In this document: positions 29,826 to 39,047 of the stretch, one piece after another
Position numbering within the stretch: the stretch's first letter is position 1
How the letters are laid out: each line of letters begins with the position of its first letter
NCBI GenBank assembly: GCA_965240325.2
Contig: OZ251227.1
Span: 1,984,001-2,048,000, forward strand
DNA: 64,000 nucleotides
Direction of reading: 5' to 3'
DNA from: Rebecca billardiae RCC1528
Lineage: Eukaryota > Haptophyta
Made by a program: the position numbers and the translations under genes
The notes under the pieces: model-generated
What the model was told of the DNA's origin: nothing
Seen by the model: only the letters and a program-made list of their open reading frames with translations
Databases searched by the model: none

Positions 29826-31277
29826 GCATGCGCCCCCCGCGAGTGTCAGCGTGCCGGCTGCGCCATGTGGCACGGGCTGTCAAGAGTGGTGCGCGTGCGG
29901 TCCACACGACCGGGTTCGGACTCTGAGGCCAGTCGGACTCGCGGGCCGGGCGGGCTGGCGAGCGCCTGGCCGCGGCCGGGCTCATCACGCGTGCCGCGCC
30001 GCGCGCACGGGTTCTCTCATAGACAATCTCGTCACTCGTGCTCCGACTCCGTGCGACCTGCAGCCTGTGCAGTACGTCTCACAAGCGTGATCAAGAGCAA
30101 GGGGTGAGAGTGCTGTTAGTGTTGAGTGGTAGCCTGCCGTACGTACGTACGGTCCGCGGCAGCCTGCGAGTACGTACTTAAGGGGTTAAGCCACTATAAC
30201 TGTCAGGCAGCGCCATCGTGCCGAGGTGCCGACGTGCCCACGGCCCACGTGCGCGAATTTGTGCGACATTCACAGCGACGAGGTCGCGGTCCCCGGCCGC
30301 TCCGACGCGCTCTTGACTTCCGCGTGGGACGTGCGGAGGTCAAGAACCCATCCTACTCGTCGACGGTGCCGACCTCGCCGCCCTGAATGTCGCACAAATT
30401 TGAGATTGGCACCTCGCGCGTGCAGGCCGCGACACGCATGCCAGGTCCGCGCGGCGCTCTGTGGGCAAGCGAGCCAAGGGGCGCAGCGAGTCCGGTGCGG
30501 CTGTCGTACGGGTCGAGCGCGAGCGCCGAGTCGCAGCCGCGCGCGCGCCGCGCCGCTGGCGCCGGGTCGCCCGGGGGAGAAGGCGCAGCTGCAGTGCTCC
30601 TCTGCCATCACGCGATCCGCCGGCAGAAAGACCAGACTTTGCGCCCAGTTTTGACCAAAACGATCGGGTTTTTATCTCCGCGCGATCTGGGTAACCTGAC
30701 AATTATAGTGGCTCGGCCCTTTATCAGATGGCCGAAATCTTGGTATGGGGGTAAACCCGGCACCAACTCTACAGATGGTTATCTACTTATCTAATCGATT
30801 TACAGCTCCGGTTGCAATCATCAACCGCTCGCCAGATGATTTCGTCATTATTCTGAAATCAGGCTACTCATCAGACCGTTGCTCGGTTCTGAGTTATGAC
30901 GTACGACAATCAATCGACGACCGTACCCGCGTCATACAGGTTCGTGGGTGACGGCTAGGTATGATAATACCCGCGGAGAAGAATCGGCTACTACCAGTTG
31001 GGCAGTTGCTACTTACAACTTCCCCCGTACCCCCTATTCGTATTATTCGCTTGGCGCGAAACCAACCGCGCGTGATTTTTTGTGTTGAAACTTCCGTGAC
31101 AGACCACGGCGTTTCACAGTGCGGTCTTCCGATTGGCTGGCTCGGCCTCAAAACCGAGCGCTCCGAAGCGGCTTAAAATAAGCTACATCCACCAATCACA
31201 GTGACGTCTGCCCACGTCAGGTGCGCGCCCAAAATAACGCGCGGGCCCGAGCACCCACCGCTGTTGAGCTCTCCGAT
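29826..31277. other. Intergenic with a low-GC island
   Basis: 1.45 kb without a supportable gene. From about 30640 to 31190 the base composition changes sharply, with AT-rich sequence and words such as TTATCTACTTATCTAATCG. Two short plus-strand frames there (from 30745 and 30961) read like ordinary protein (VAIINRSPDDFVIILKSGYS) but are separated by a stop and match nothing I know. CCAAT-type words (GATTGGCTGG at 31131, CCAATCACAG at 31192) lie just before the next gene. Confidence 0.5.
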
Positions 31278-32903
31278 ATGATGACCAGCGAGCACGCGGC
31301 AGCGCCACCCGCCAAGTCGGAGTCGCTTTCCGCGCGCGAGCTCTACGATCTGAACTGGCTCGTCAACGCGACGCAGGCTGCACCCGCCACCCTCGCCAAG
31401 CACGAGCGCCCGCCCGCCGAGGCGGATGCCGACGACGTGGCGCTGATGATGAACGCGCCCGCGGCGGCCGCCGAGTTCCTGCTCGACGTGCAGGCGAAGT
31501 ACGCGCTGGACGGGATCCCGCCCGACTGCGAGGGCGCATCCGCCCAAGAGGATCCGCTGGCGCCCGGCGCGCGCGAGATCCCCATGTTCCTCCAGGCGCC
31601 GTCGGCCGACCACGTGTCGCTGAACGAGTGCGAGCTCGCGCTGCGCGCAGCCATGGAGGACCACCACGAGGACGAGGACGACGCGATGTGCGTGGACTGC
31701 GTGGACGGCGTGCACGCGCCGGCGGCGATGGAGGACGATGCCCCCCTCGTCGCGCACTACGCGCCCCCCGCTGCCGACGACGAGCCGCTCGCGCAGCCGC
31801 CGGGCGTGGAGATGCCGTGCGTGCCCTCGCCGCCGCTCGCGCAGCCGCCCGCAGTCGACTCGCCGCCCATGTCGGGTGCGGACAGCTCGCGCTCGCTGCC
31901 CGCGGGCCAGCCGGTGGCGCACTCGCACTCGCACTCGCACTCGCACTCGCACTCGCACTCGTGCGCGCAGCCGCCCGCCGCGAGCAACGACTCGCCGCAG
32001 CAGTCGCACCGGCTGCCGCACTCTGAGGCTGAGCAGCAGCGCGCGGCCGCCGCGCCACTCTCGCTCCCGCTCATGCCGCTCGGGCCCGCCGAGGTGCAGG
32101 CCGCCCTCGCCGCGGGCATCAACCCGCTGCTCCTGCAGCAGCTGTGCGCGCTGCAGCAGCTGCAGGCCCTCCAGGCCGCGCAGCAGCAGCTCGGCCTCCC
32201 CGCCCTCGGCGGCTTCGCGCCCGCGCCGCCATTTGTGGCCGCGCAGCCGGTGCCGCCGGCCGCCGCGGGCGGCGCGCTCAAGACGGCGACCGGCCACCCG
32301 GTGCACGCGCCCGTCGCTCGGGCGCCGGCGGCGCCGGGGGCCGCGCCGGCGGCGCAGGCGCACCCGCTGGCCATGCAATACGCGCAGGAGCACGCGCGCA
32401 CCACGCAGATGGCGCAGCTGCAGGCGATGGTCGCGATGCAGCACCCGCACCTGCCGCGCCCGACCGCCGCCGAGGCGTCGCACGTGATCGAGCACTGGCG
32501 GCAGCACTCGGACGAGGTCGCGGCGCTCGGCGAGAAGCGCAAGGCGCAGGTGCACTTCGAGAGGCGCTCGCACCGGCACTACTGCCAGGGCTGCGGCCGC
32601 TCGAAGGCAGGGCATCGACGCTCGGAGGTGCACTCCAAGTGCGTCGACCCCGTGTGCCACTGCGGCATTCCGAGGCTGCTGCACCCGTACCCGCTGCCGG
32701 CCGGCGCGCGGTGCGGCGGCGAGTGGCGCAACATCGTCGAGCGTGCGGGCTCGCCCGCATTGGGCCTCACGTCGCCGTCAAGCAGCTCACCCCCGCAGAC
32801 GGTGACGCCACCTGCGATACTCCCCAGGCCGGCCACGCAGGCGCCGATCAACCACCTTACCTCCGGCGTCCCCCCGCTCCCGCACATGGGCGTTCCCGTC
32901 TGA
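31278..32903 (+). CDS. Gln/Ala-rich protein with Cys/His zinc-binding motif, probable nuclear regulator
   Basis: 541 residues. The ATG pair at 31278/31281 is chosen because the frame before it begins with GTG only. The N-terminal half is acidic (EDHHEDEDDAMCVDCVDG), then Pro/Ser-rich with seven His-Ser pairs, then a Gln/Leu-rich helix (LLLQQLCALQQLQALQAAQQ) typical of transcriptional activators. At residues ~432-480 a compact motif HRHYCQGCGRSKAGHRR...SKCVDPVCHCG..HPYPLPAGARC has CxxC, a second C....CxC set and several histidines, suitable for zinc binding next to basic residues. I do not recognise the domain by name. Transcription or chromatin function is inference from composition. A poorly structured Ser/Thr/Pro tail follows. 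Confidence 0.6.
   Translation: MMTSEHAAAPPAKSESLSARELYDLNWLVNATQAAPATLAKHERPPAEADADDVALMMNAPAAAAEFLLDVQAKYALDGIPPDCEGASAQEDPLAPGAREIPMFLQAPSADHVSLNECELALRAAMEDHHEDEDDAMCVDCVDGVHAPAAMEDDAPLVAHYAPPAADDEPLAQPPGVEMPCVPSPPLAQPPAVDSPPMSGADSSRSLPAGQPVAHSHSHSHSHSHSHSCAQPPAASNDSPQQSHRLPHSEAEQQRAAAAPLSLPLMPLGPAEVQAALAAGINPLLLQQLCALQQLQALQAAQQQLGLPALGGFAPAPPFVAAQPVPPAAAGGALKTATGHPVHAPVARAPAAPGAAPAAQAHPLAMQYAQEHARTTQMAQLQAMVAMQHPHLPRPTAAEASHVIEHWRQHSDEVAALGEKRKAQVHFERRSHRHYCQGCGRSKAGHRRSEVHSKCVDPVCHCGIPRLLHPYPLPAGARCGGEWRNIVERAGSPALGLTSPSSSSPPQTVTPPAILPRPATQAPINHLTSGVPPLPHMGVPV
31920..31961 (+). repeat. CACTCG hexamer repeat coding (His-Ser)n
   Basis: Seven exact CACTCG units encode seven His-Ser pairs within the preceding gene. 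Slippage would add or remove whole His-Ser pairs. Confidence 0.95.
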
Positions 32904-33343
32904 CTGACGTCGGCCCGCGGCCCGTGGCGTGGCCGTGCCCGGCCTGCGCCGAACCGGTGAACGCCCTTCCCGGCGCGCGTGCCGCAGTTTCGCCACTTGG
33001 TTGGATTAGGCAGTGTGATTGACGTGTCAGGTATGACGACTCCTCGACAATGTTGTGCCGCGACGGAGCGTCGCCGTGCGTAAGTGTGTTTAGAACAGTT
33101 CGAGTCTGCTGATGATCAATGGCCATCGGACCGCACCGTCTGACTGACTGATTAGTTTAGAACAGTCTCGAGTCAGTCAGTCGCCCTAAAAGTCGCCAGT
33201 CGGCACGGCGGCGGCGGCGGTGGGACCCGACGACCGAGCTCGAGGTGGTCTGGTCCGGTCCGGGCGCCCGACAAATGAATAATGATGAGACGGCAAGAAG
33301 TTGGTCTCGGTCGTCCCGCGCTCCACGCCGGCCGCCCGCCGCC
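32904..33343. other. Intergenic with short repeats
   Basis: 440 bases. GTTTAGAACAGT..CGAGTC occurs twice (33089 and 33156), and TGACTGACTGA (33140) faces TCAGTCAGTC (33172), forming a small inverted repeat. There is no gene. The frame of the next gene is open from 33245, but its best start is 33344. Confidence 0.5.
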
Positions 33344-36300
33344 ATGCCGACCTCGGTGGCATCGCTCCTGATCGCCGCCGCGCTCGCGCGGCACGGCCGC
33401 TTCCGCAGTGCGGCACCGCCCCCGCCTTCGCCCCCGACGGTGGACCCGAAGAGGCTCACCGTCCTGCTCGCGCCTGTTGAGGCGGGCACGTTCATGATCC
33501 GCGGCGATCCGAAGGACGCGGCCGACATTGTCGGGTCGGTCTCCTTTGCGCGGCTGGTGGTGTTGGTGAGCTCGGAGGAGCACAACGGGCCCGATCTGGA
33601 CTTCAACGGTAGCGTCTCGTTCTCCGTCGATGGCGGGCCCCGCGGCCCCGCCGAGCCCATGTACAAGATACGCGAGGCGAACGAGCTACAGGAGCCGCCG
33701 CCCGTCGGTCTCGCTCCCGGCGGCAGGCGCATCAGCGTGCTGAGCTGGGCGCACGAGTCGGCTCAGCCGCGCAATTCGATGTGCGTCACGGTCCAGATCG
33801 ACGCCGTCTGGGTGGCCGCGGGCACTCTCGGCGCGCGCGCGCAGCCCGTCGAGCGCTGCTTCTCCTTGGACGTCACGTCTGTTCTGAGCGAGGACCTCGG
33901 CGCGGAGACGGCCTCGTCGGCACGGCGGCGGCGCGGGCGCGCGGCCGAGCCCGAGGCCGACGACTCGGGCCGGGCGTTCCTCCGGCCGAGCCCCGCCGGG
34001 ATGCAGCACGCGTACTTCTACGCCGGGCGCGGCGCGCGCATCGAGCTCTTCCGCGAGCTGCTCGTCGCGCCGTCTGCCACCGACGCCGCGTCGCTGCTCG
34101 AGCCCGGGCTGGCGGTCGAGGGCTGGTGCCGCTTCGTCACGCCCATCAGCGCGATGGAGAACTCGTCGCGGTGGTTCCCGCTCGAGGTGGCCTCGGAGGG
34201 CGTCGTGCGCCGCAACCCGCTCCCCGACGGCCCGCCGTACGTGCGCGTGTACTCGGCGCGGATGACGCTGTGGATCGGGGAGGCGACCGCCGAAACGGCG
34301 TTCAAGGCGGCGGCGGCGATGGCAGTCGCCCCGCAGGCGCACGTGGAGTTCGAGCTGGTGGTCGCACGGCGCGCGAGCCGCGGGGGCGCCCGGTCGGAGT
34401 TCACGCAGCAGCTGTGCACGCGGCTCAACTCGTTCGCGTGCGAGTGGTCTGCCGCCGAGGTCGCCCCCGCCGACAACGTGTGGCGCGGCACGCTCGCGCC
34501 TCAGATCCAAACGTGTGACCGGCCGCCGTCCGTCGCTGACGTCGAGCGCACGGCGAGTGCGCAGGGCGCGCTCGTGCCGTTTGCGCCGCTCACGCGCGTG
34601 CGCTCGCTGCTGCGCGTGGAGTACGAGTCGCCCGGCGGCATCTTCACCTCGTGTGGGCGCGACGAGGTGCGGCGCGAAGCCGCGCCCGCCGAGCGCTTCT
34701 TCATCGACCCTTTCCTCGGCCTGCAGCAGGTGGCGCCGTGGAGTGTACGCTCGGCGCACCTCGCGCGCTACGGGTGCAACACGACGGAGGGGCTGCCAGC
34801 GGACGCGCGCATCCCGGTGGGCGCGCTGCCGGCGGAGTCGTGCCTCGGCTCGGACAACTACTCGCCCGACGTGCAGTGGACAGCGCGCGCCGACCGGCTG
34901 TACACGCTGATGGCGTGGATCACGCCGCCCGACGACCGCTCGCACGCGCGGCTGCAGTGGCTGGTCGTGGACATTCCGGGCGCAGACGTGGCGCGCGGCG
35001 TCGTGCTGCAGCGCTACGTCGGGCCGCTGCCGACGGGCGCGTTCGAGAACCTCGAGCTCTTCGCCATCGCCGTGTACGAGCAGCCCCAGGGCGCCGCCTT
35101 TGCCGAGCTCCCCATCTGGCCCGGGCTCGGGCTCGGCGACTCGCTCGTGAGCGCAGACCGGCGGATCGGCCCCGCGCCCGTCTCGGCGAAGCTGCTCGTC
35201 GAGGCGCTCGGCCTCGGCGCCGGGCCGTACGCGTACACGTGGTTCTTCACCAACACGGACCTGTGGGTCTCGTTCGCGCTCGAGTACATCTACGGCGACC
35301 CCAAGTCCGCCGCGGGCGTGTGCGCGTTCGACCAGGTCAACCACATCGTCAACCCGGTCGGCGGGTACTGCACGAACGGCTTCTACGCCGCGCCCGAGAA
35401 CTCGGCGGCGCCGTTCGAGTACCTGCGCTTCGACGACAACGGGATGAGCGCGATCACGCTGGACACGTGCGCGGCGCGCGGCTTCCACTACCCCGTGCTC
35501 GAGCCGGGCACGCCCCACGTCAACCAGTCCGCGATCGTCTCGACAATCGTCGTCCCCTCCGGCAAGACAATCCGACGGTACGGCCGCGTGCTCATGCACT
35601 GCGACCCCAAGGACGCGGCCTGGTCCTGGCTCGGCGCGCCGTTCTGCGACGGCGCCGTCTTCTCGTTCCCGCGGTACGAGGCGAAGGTGTCGACGTGCGA
35701 CTGGCGCGCGCTCGTGCCCGACGCGCCGAGCCGCTCGGGGGGCGGCGCGGCCGGCCATCGGCGCGGCAACCCTGAGAGCCGCGGCGAGCTCGCGCGCAGG
35801 AGGCGCTCGCCCGCGGACGGGGAGGCGGAGGTCGAGCCGTGCATGGATTCGATGGCGCGCTGCCACGCGGCCTGGTCGCGGCCGGACATCGAGCCGGTGG
35901 ATGACCAGGGCGAGGGGTGCCGAGAGGCGATGCGGCGGTGCGCCGCGGCGGGCTGGCAGCTCGCGGCCGGGCTGAAGGCCTGGCGTGAGCTCACGGCCGA
36001 CTCGCCGCGCAGCGCAGGGGGCGGCGCAGCCGGCCATCGGCACAGCATCCCTGAGACGCACGGCGAGCTCACGCGCCGTAAGCACTCGCCCGCGGACGAG
36101 GAGGCGAAGGTCGAGCCGTGCATGGATTCGATGGCGCGCTGCCACGCGGCCTGGTCGCGGCCGGACATCGAGCCGGTGGACGACCAGGGCGAGGGGTGCC
36201 GAGAGGCGATGCGGCGGTGCGCCGCGGCGGGCTGGCAGCTCGCAGCCGAGCTGAAGGCCGCGCAGCAGGGTGTCACGGAGCGCGGCGCAGGCCGACACCT

Positions 36301-36445
36301 TCACCTCGCCGCGAGCGCTCTCGCCGGGCTGGCGTGCGCGGTCGGCGGCGCTGCCGTCGCCCTCGCTGCCGTGCACGTGCGCGAGCGGCCAGCGCATCGC
36401 GAGCACCCCGAGTTTGCGCCGCCTGCTCGCGTGATGATGATGTGA
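33344..36445 (+). CDS. Large type I membrane protein with PEBP-like domain and C-terminal tandem Cys repeats
   Basis: 1033 residues, single exon. The ATG at 33344 gives a signal-like start (MPTSVASLLIAAALARHG); an ATG at 33275 is possible. Residues ~516-583 match phosphatidylethanolamine-binding proteins: LYTLMAWITPPDDRSHARLQ corresponds to the DPDAPS segment, WLVVDIPGADV to the HWLVVNIPG strand, then YVGPLPTG and AIAVYEQPQG. The GxHR motif before the last strand is replaced by FENLE, so ligand binding may differ. Flanking beta-rich regions with paired cysteines are unrecognised. Two consecutive 93-residue repeats (about 797-982) each hold EPCMDSMARCHAAW and GCREAMRRCAAAGWQLA. A last helix (LAASALAGLACAVGGAAVAL) anchors the chain and only a short tail follows. 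The protein probably faces outside or a lumen. Confidence 0.7.
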   Translation: MPTSVASLLIAAALARHGRFRSAAPPPPSPPTVDPKRLTVLLAPVEAGTFMIRGDPKDAADIVGSVSFARLVVLVSSEEHNGPDLDFNGSVSFSVDGGPRGPAEPMYKIREANELQEPPPVGLAPGGRRISVLSWAHESAQPRNSMCVTVQIDAVWVAAGTLGARAQPVERCFSLDVTSVLSEDLGAETASSARRRRGRAAEPEADDSGRAFLRPSPAGMQHAYFYAGRGARIELFRELLVAPSATDAASLLEPGLAVEGWCRFVTPISAMENSSRWFPLEVASEGVVRRNPLPDGPPYVRVYSARMTLWIGEATAETAFKAAAAMAVAPQAHVEFELVVARRASRGGARSEFTQQLCTRLNSFACEWSAAEVAPADNVWRGTLAPQIQTCDRPPSVADVERTASAQGALVPFAPLTRVRSLLRVEYESPGGIFTSCGRDEVRREAAPAERFFIDPFLGLQQVAPWSVRSAHLARYGCNTTEGLPADARIPVGALPAESCLGSDNYSPDVQWTARADRLYTLMAWITPPDDRSHARLQWLVVDIPGADVARGVVLQRYVGPLPTGAFENLELFAIAVYEQPQGAAFAELPIWPGLGLGDSLVSADRRIGPAPVSAKLLVEALGLGAGPYAYTWFFTNTDLWVSFALEYIYGDPKSAAGVCAFDQVNHIVNPVGGYCTNGFYAAPENSAAPFEYLRFDDNGMSAITLDTCAARGFHYPVLEPGTPHVNQSAIVSTIVVPSGKTIRRYGRVLMHCDPKDAAWSWLGAPFCDGAVFSFPRYEAKVSTCDWRALVPDAPSRSGGGAAGHRRGNPESRGELARRRRSPADGEAEVEPCMDSMARCHAAWSRPDIEPVDDQGEGCREAMRRCAAAGWQLAAGLKAWRELTADSPRSAGGGAAGHRHSIPETHGELTRRKHSPADEEAKVEPCMDSMARCHAAWSRPDIEPVDDQGEGCREAMRRCAAAGWQLAAELKAAQQGVTERGAGRHLHLAASALAGLACAVGGAAVALAAVHVRERPAHREHPEFAPPARVMMM
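35736..36293 (+). repeat. Two 279-nt in-frame tandem repeats
   Basis: Units start near 35736 and 36015, offset exactly 279 nt (93 codons). The block from GTCGAGCCGTGCATGG through GGCTGGCAGCTCGC is nearly identical at DNA level, while the first 90 nt have diverged. That pattern suggests partial gene conversion or selection on the Cys module. Confidence 0.88.
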
Positions 36446-37003
36446 TGATCGCGTGCGTATTGTCATACGCGCTAACTACACTCTAAACAGCTGCCCCTGC
36501 TGCCCTGTGACAGAGTGTCGTCCGACGACACTCGGTCGACCGCACCCGACCGACGACTCCGCGCAGCACGCAGTCGCAGTCGCACGCGCGGTCCGCGCCC
36601 AGCTCGGAGGCGGAGCTCCGCGCGTCGTTGGCAACGTGAACGTCGGTCGCGATCCGCTTTCAAATTCAGTTTGATCAGTTTCAAGTGATGAGTTTCATGG
36701 AATGATGGATCCGGGCGGCCGTAATCCGTATAGCCCGCGACCGTGCCCACGGTGCCCATACTCCATAGCAGATAGCTCCGCGCGGCACGACTACTACTTA
36801 CTGCGACTCCGACTGCGACAGCGCCGAATGCGACGGTCGGATCGATCGTCCGCCGCGCCGATCAGACGTATAATATAGTCGTAGTTAGCAGACAATATTC
36901 GACCGCGTGTGGAGTCTCGCAGGGCTCGCACTGGCCCTCGCGCTGTCTCGGGCAGGCGACGACGGCCTGAGTTCTCCGTCGTCTGGCAGTCTGACCCGGA
37001 CCG
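36446..37003. other. Convergent intergenic
   Basis: 558 bases between the 3' ends of the PEBP-like gene (+) and the glycosyltransferase-like gene (-). AT-richer at 36660-36780 and 36860-36900. No gene, repeat or RNA seen. Confidence 0.5.
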
Positions 37004-38119
37004 TCATGATGATTCCACTGGCGAGCTCTTGCCGCCGCCGCACCAACCAAGCGCGAACTCGCCCTTCGGGGGACGCTCCGCGCTGCACTCGGGCGGGTAC
37101 TCCGAGCGCAGGCACAGCTTTTGCATGAGCCGCCGCGCCGCATGCGGCCCGTTTGCGCGGCACCTCCCACCACTCACGTGGTTGATGCACGCGAGTGGGT
37201 TGCCCTCATTCCACATCCGGTCGACGAAGGCATCGTTCAACGTCCCCGCGCTCCAGCGATGCGTGCCATCCGGCTGCGACGACGAGTTCCACGCCTCCCA
37301 GAGCGTGTTGCGGTCGTATGATTTGGGCTTGAGCAGCTGGCGGCGCGCCCATTCGCGCACGAGCGGTAGCGACCAATTGCGATGGACCGCGACCACGCCC
37401 GTGTGGACGCCGTCCCCGCAGCGACCCTTCTCGTTGCGGATGCAGGATGGCTCGAAGTTGCTCAAGAGCATCTGCCGCTCAGGTCCGAAGCGCAGCGGCT
37501 TGCGGAACATGTCCACGATGCAGCCTGGGCGCGCAACCACCTTGTCGCAGTCGTGGAAGATGAGGATCGGGGGGCCGTCGGGGCCGACGAGGTCAAGCAT
37601 CAGCCCCTTGAACGCCTTTGAGCTCGTGCCAAGCAGCTTCGGGATCTTGAAACCAGCGCGACGCATGCGATTGTACGCTCTGTCGACGATGTGGATGTTC
37701 GGATTTCCCGTGGTATTCCGAAGCAGCTCTGCGTCAAAGCACTTGCCCGCGCCTGCCGTGAGGAGGTAGATGTGCCCGCGCCAGCCGCCGATGCGCACGA
37801 GCGTCTCGATCGCGGCGATGCAACGGTACGATAGGCTGGTAGCATAGATGTCGGTCGCGCCGAAGACGAAGCCTACCTGCCCCGGCGCATCGTACGTGTG
37901 CGACGCAGAGCGGATGCACCCATCCTCTCCCAACTCGCTGCGAATGATTGCACGCTCGAGCGCGGCGCGAGCGCCCGACGCCCAGCCCATCGACCAGCCA
38001 GCTGCAAGAAGACCAAGCAGCCCCGCACTCAGCAGCCCGAGGATCGCGCGCCGGCGCGCCGCCCGGCTCGAGGTGTCCTCGGGCTCCTCGCCCACCGTGC
38101 CGTACACGGGCGGCGCCAT
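37004..38119 (-). CDS. Type II membrane protein, glycosyltransferase-like
   Basis: 371 residues, single exon, ATG at 38119 (an alternative at 38167 would overlap the start codon of the divergent gene). A short cytosolic N-terminus with RRAAR-type basic residues precedes one membrane helix (ILGLLSAGLLGLLAAGWSMGW), the layout of Golgi enzymes. The lumenal part begins VGFVFGATDIYATSLSYRC, has an alternating strand-helix pattern (GHIYLLTAG, NIHIVD), then LIFHDCDKVV, whose DCD resembles the DxD metal and nucleotide-sugar site of GT-A enzymes. It ends with several paired cysteines. The family is not identified; transfer of a sugar in the Golgi is inference from topology and this motif. The long antisense frame of the neighbouring cyclophilin gene runs on in the same frame and should not be joined to it. 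Confidence 0.6.
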   Translation of the reverse strand: MAPPVYGTVGEEPEDTSSRAARRRAILGLLSAGLLGLLAAGWSMGWASGARAALERAIIRSELGEDGCIRSASHTYDAPGQVGFVFGATDIYATSLSYRCIAAIETLVRIGGWRGHIYLLTAGAGKCFDAELLRNTTGNPNIHIVDRAYNRMRRAGFKIPKLLGTSSKAFKGLMLDLVGPDGPPILIFHDCDKVVARPGCIVDMFRKPLRFGPERQMLLSNFEPSCIRNEKGRCGDGVHTGVVAVHRNWSLPLVREWARRQLLKPKSYDRNTLWEAWNSSSQPDGTHRWSAGTLNDAFVDRMWNEGNPLACINHVSGGRCRANGPHAARRLMQKLCLRSEYPPECSAERPPKGEFALGWCGGGKSSPVESS

Positions 38120-38165
38120 CGTGGCGGGATTTTGGACGAGCCCGGATCTTTCGCCAGCGCGCGTC
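38120..38165. promoter_or_regulatory. 46-bp gap between divergent start codons
   Basis: The glycosyltransferase-like and cyclophilin-like genes start 46 bases apart on opposite strands. Either their 5' UTRs overlap the other gene's coding region or transcription starts inside the partner gene. Confidence 0.5.
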
Positions 38166-39047
38166 ATGACGGTCGCGCCCGTCGCCGCGCTCTTGTGCTG
38201 GGTGCACGGTGGGGTGTCGCCGGCTGATCTGCCGCGACGCGGCGTGCTCGTGCGCGCGACGTCGGCAGTCGCTGCCGCCGGGCTTTCGGCGCCGCGCAGC
38301 CAAAGAGCGGCTGCCGCCGAGGCGCGCACGGCGCGCGTGACGCAGCGCGCATTCATCGACCTCCGCATCATTGAGTCGTACACCATGTCCGAGGTGCTCG
38401 AGAATGCGGCGCTGCGCGGTCGGATGACGATCGGTCTGTACGGCGAGGACGCTCCCAAGCAGACCAGGCGGTTCATCGAGGAGCTCACTGGGCGCAAGGA
38501 CGGCGGCGAGGGCCCAGCCGAGAGCTTCCCACCGCTCAGCTCAGCGCTCTTTGAGCGGATCCAGCCGGGCAAGCTGCTGCTCTCCGGGAACATCGTGGGG
38601 CTGAAGGAGGTGCGCCTACCCGACTCGCTCGGCGGCGGCGTGCAGTACGAGTACGCCGGCGCCATCGTGCCAATGCGCACCGTACTCGAGAGCAACAGCC
38701 TGAGCCATGACCGGCGCGGCCTGCTCACAAAGCGCGTCTTTGCCGGCGGGTCGGAGTTCGGCATCACGCTCGCGCCTGCACCCGAGCTGGACCGCGAGTG
38801 GGAGGTGTTCGGCGAGGTGCTCGATGGCGCCGGCCCCACGGGCCTTCTGGCCGAGATCGAGGCGCTGCCGTACCTGTCCGGCGCTGCCGCGCCGCAGTCG
38901 AAGACAGGCGCGGTCGGCGCGGCCGTGTACCGCGTGCAGCGTGACGTGTTCGCTTCAATCGGCCGCTCGCTTGGCGACAAGCGCGCCGACGACAATGTGG
39001 GCAAGCTGCTTCGACGGGTCGAGATTGTCCGCACTGGGCTGCTGTGA
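38166..39047 (+). CDS. Cyclophilin-type peptidyl-prolyl isomerase, probably plastid lumen
   Basis: 293 residues from the ATG at 38166. The frame is open upstream to 37848, but that part is antisense to the neighbour. A hydrophobic start (MTVAPVAALLCWVHGG) is followed by a basic linker and a second hydrophobic piece (SAVAAAGLSAPRSQRAAAAE), consistent with plastid and then thylakoid-lumen targeting. The domain starts VTQRAFIDLRI and GRMTIGLYGEDAPKQTRRFI, the first strands of a cyclophilin. It then has FERIQPGKLLLSGNI, GLLTKRVFAGGSEFGITLAP and WEVFGEVLDG...LLAEIEALPYL. The order fits divergent lumenal cyclophilins of the CYP26-2 type. The classic FHRII/active-site residues are not clear, so isomerase activity is uncertain. 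Confidence 0.72.
   Translation: MTVAPVAALLCWVHGGVSPADLPRRGVLVRATSAVAAAGLSAPRSQRAAAAEARTARVTQRAFIDLRIIESYTMSEVLENAALRGRMTIGLYGEDAPKQTRRFIEELTGRKDGGEGPAESFPPLSSALFERIQPGKLLLSGNIVGLKEVRLPDSLGGGVQYEYAGAIVPMRTVLESNSLSHDRRGLLTKRVFAGGSEFGITLAPAPELDREWEVFGEVLDGAGPTGLLAEIEALPYLSGAAAPQSKTGAVGAAVYRVQRDVFASIGRSLGDKRADDNVGKLLRRVEIVRTGLL

Noticed and set aside
27675-29873. A 732-residue minus-strand frame over the TPR-like gene
   Set aside because: Composition is Arg/His/Gln of antisense type. The plus strand shows helical repeats and membrane segments.
31221-31277. Upstream start of the Cys/His protein
   Set aside because: The frame there begins with GTG. The ATG pair at 31278/31281 is the first usable start.
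33686-36466. A 926-residue minus-strand frame
   Set aside because: It is a shadow of the PEBP-like gene. The plus strand has a signal peptide, a recognisable domain and a membrane anchor, while the minus frame has none.
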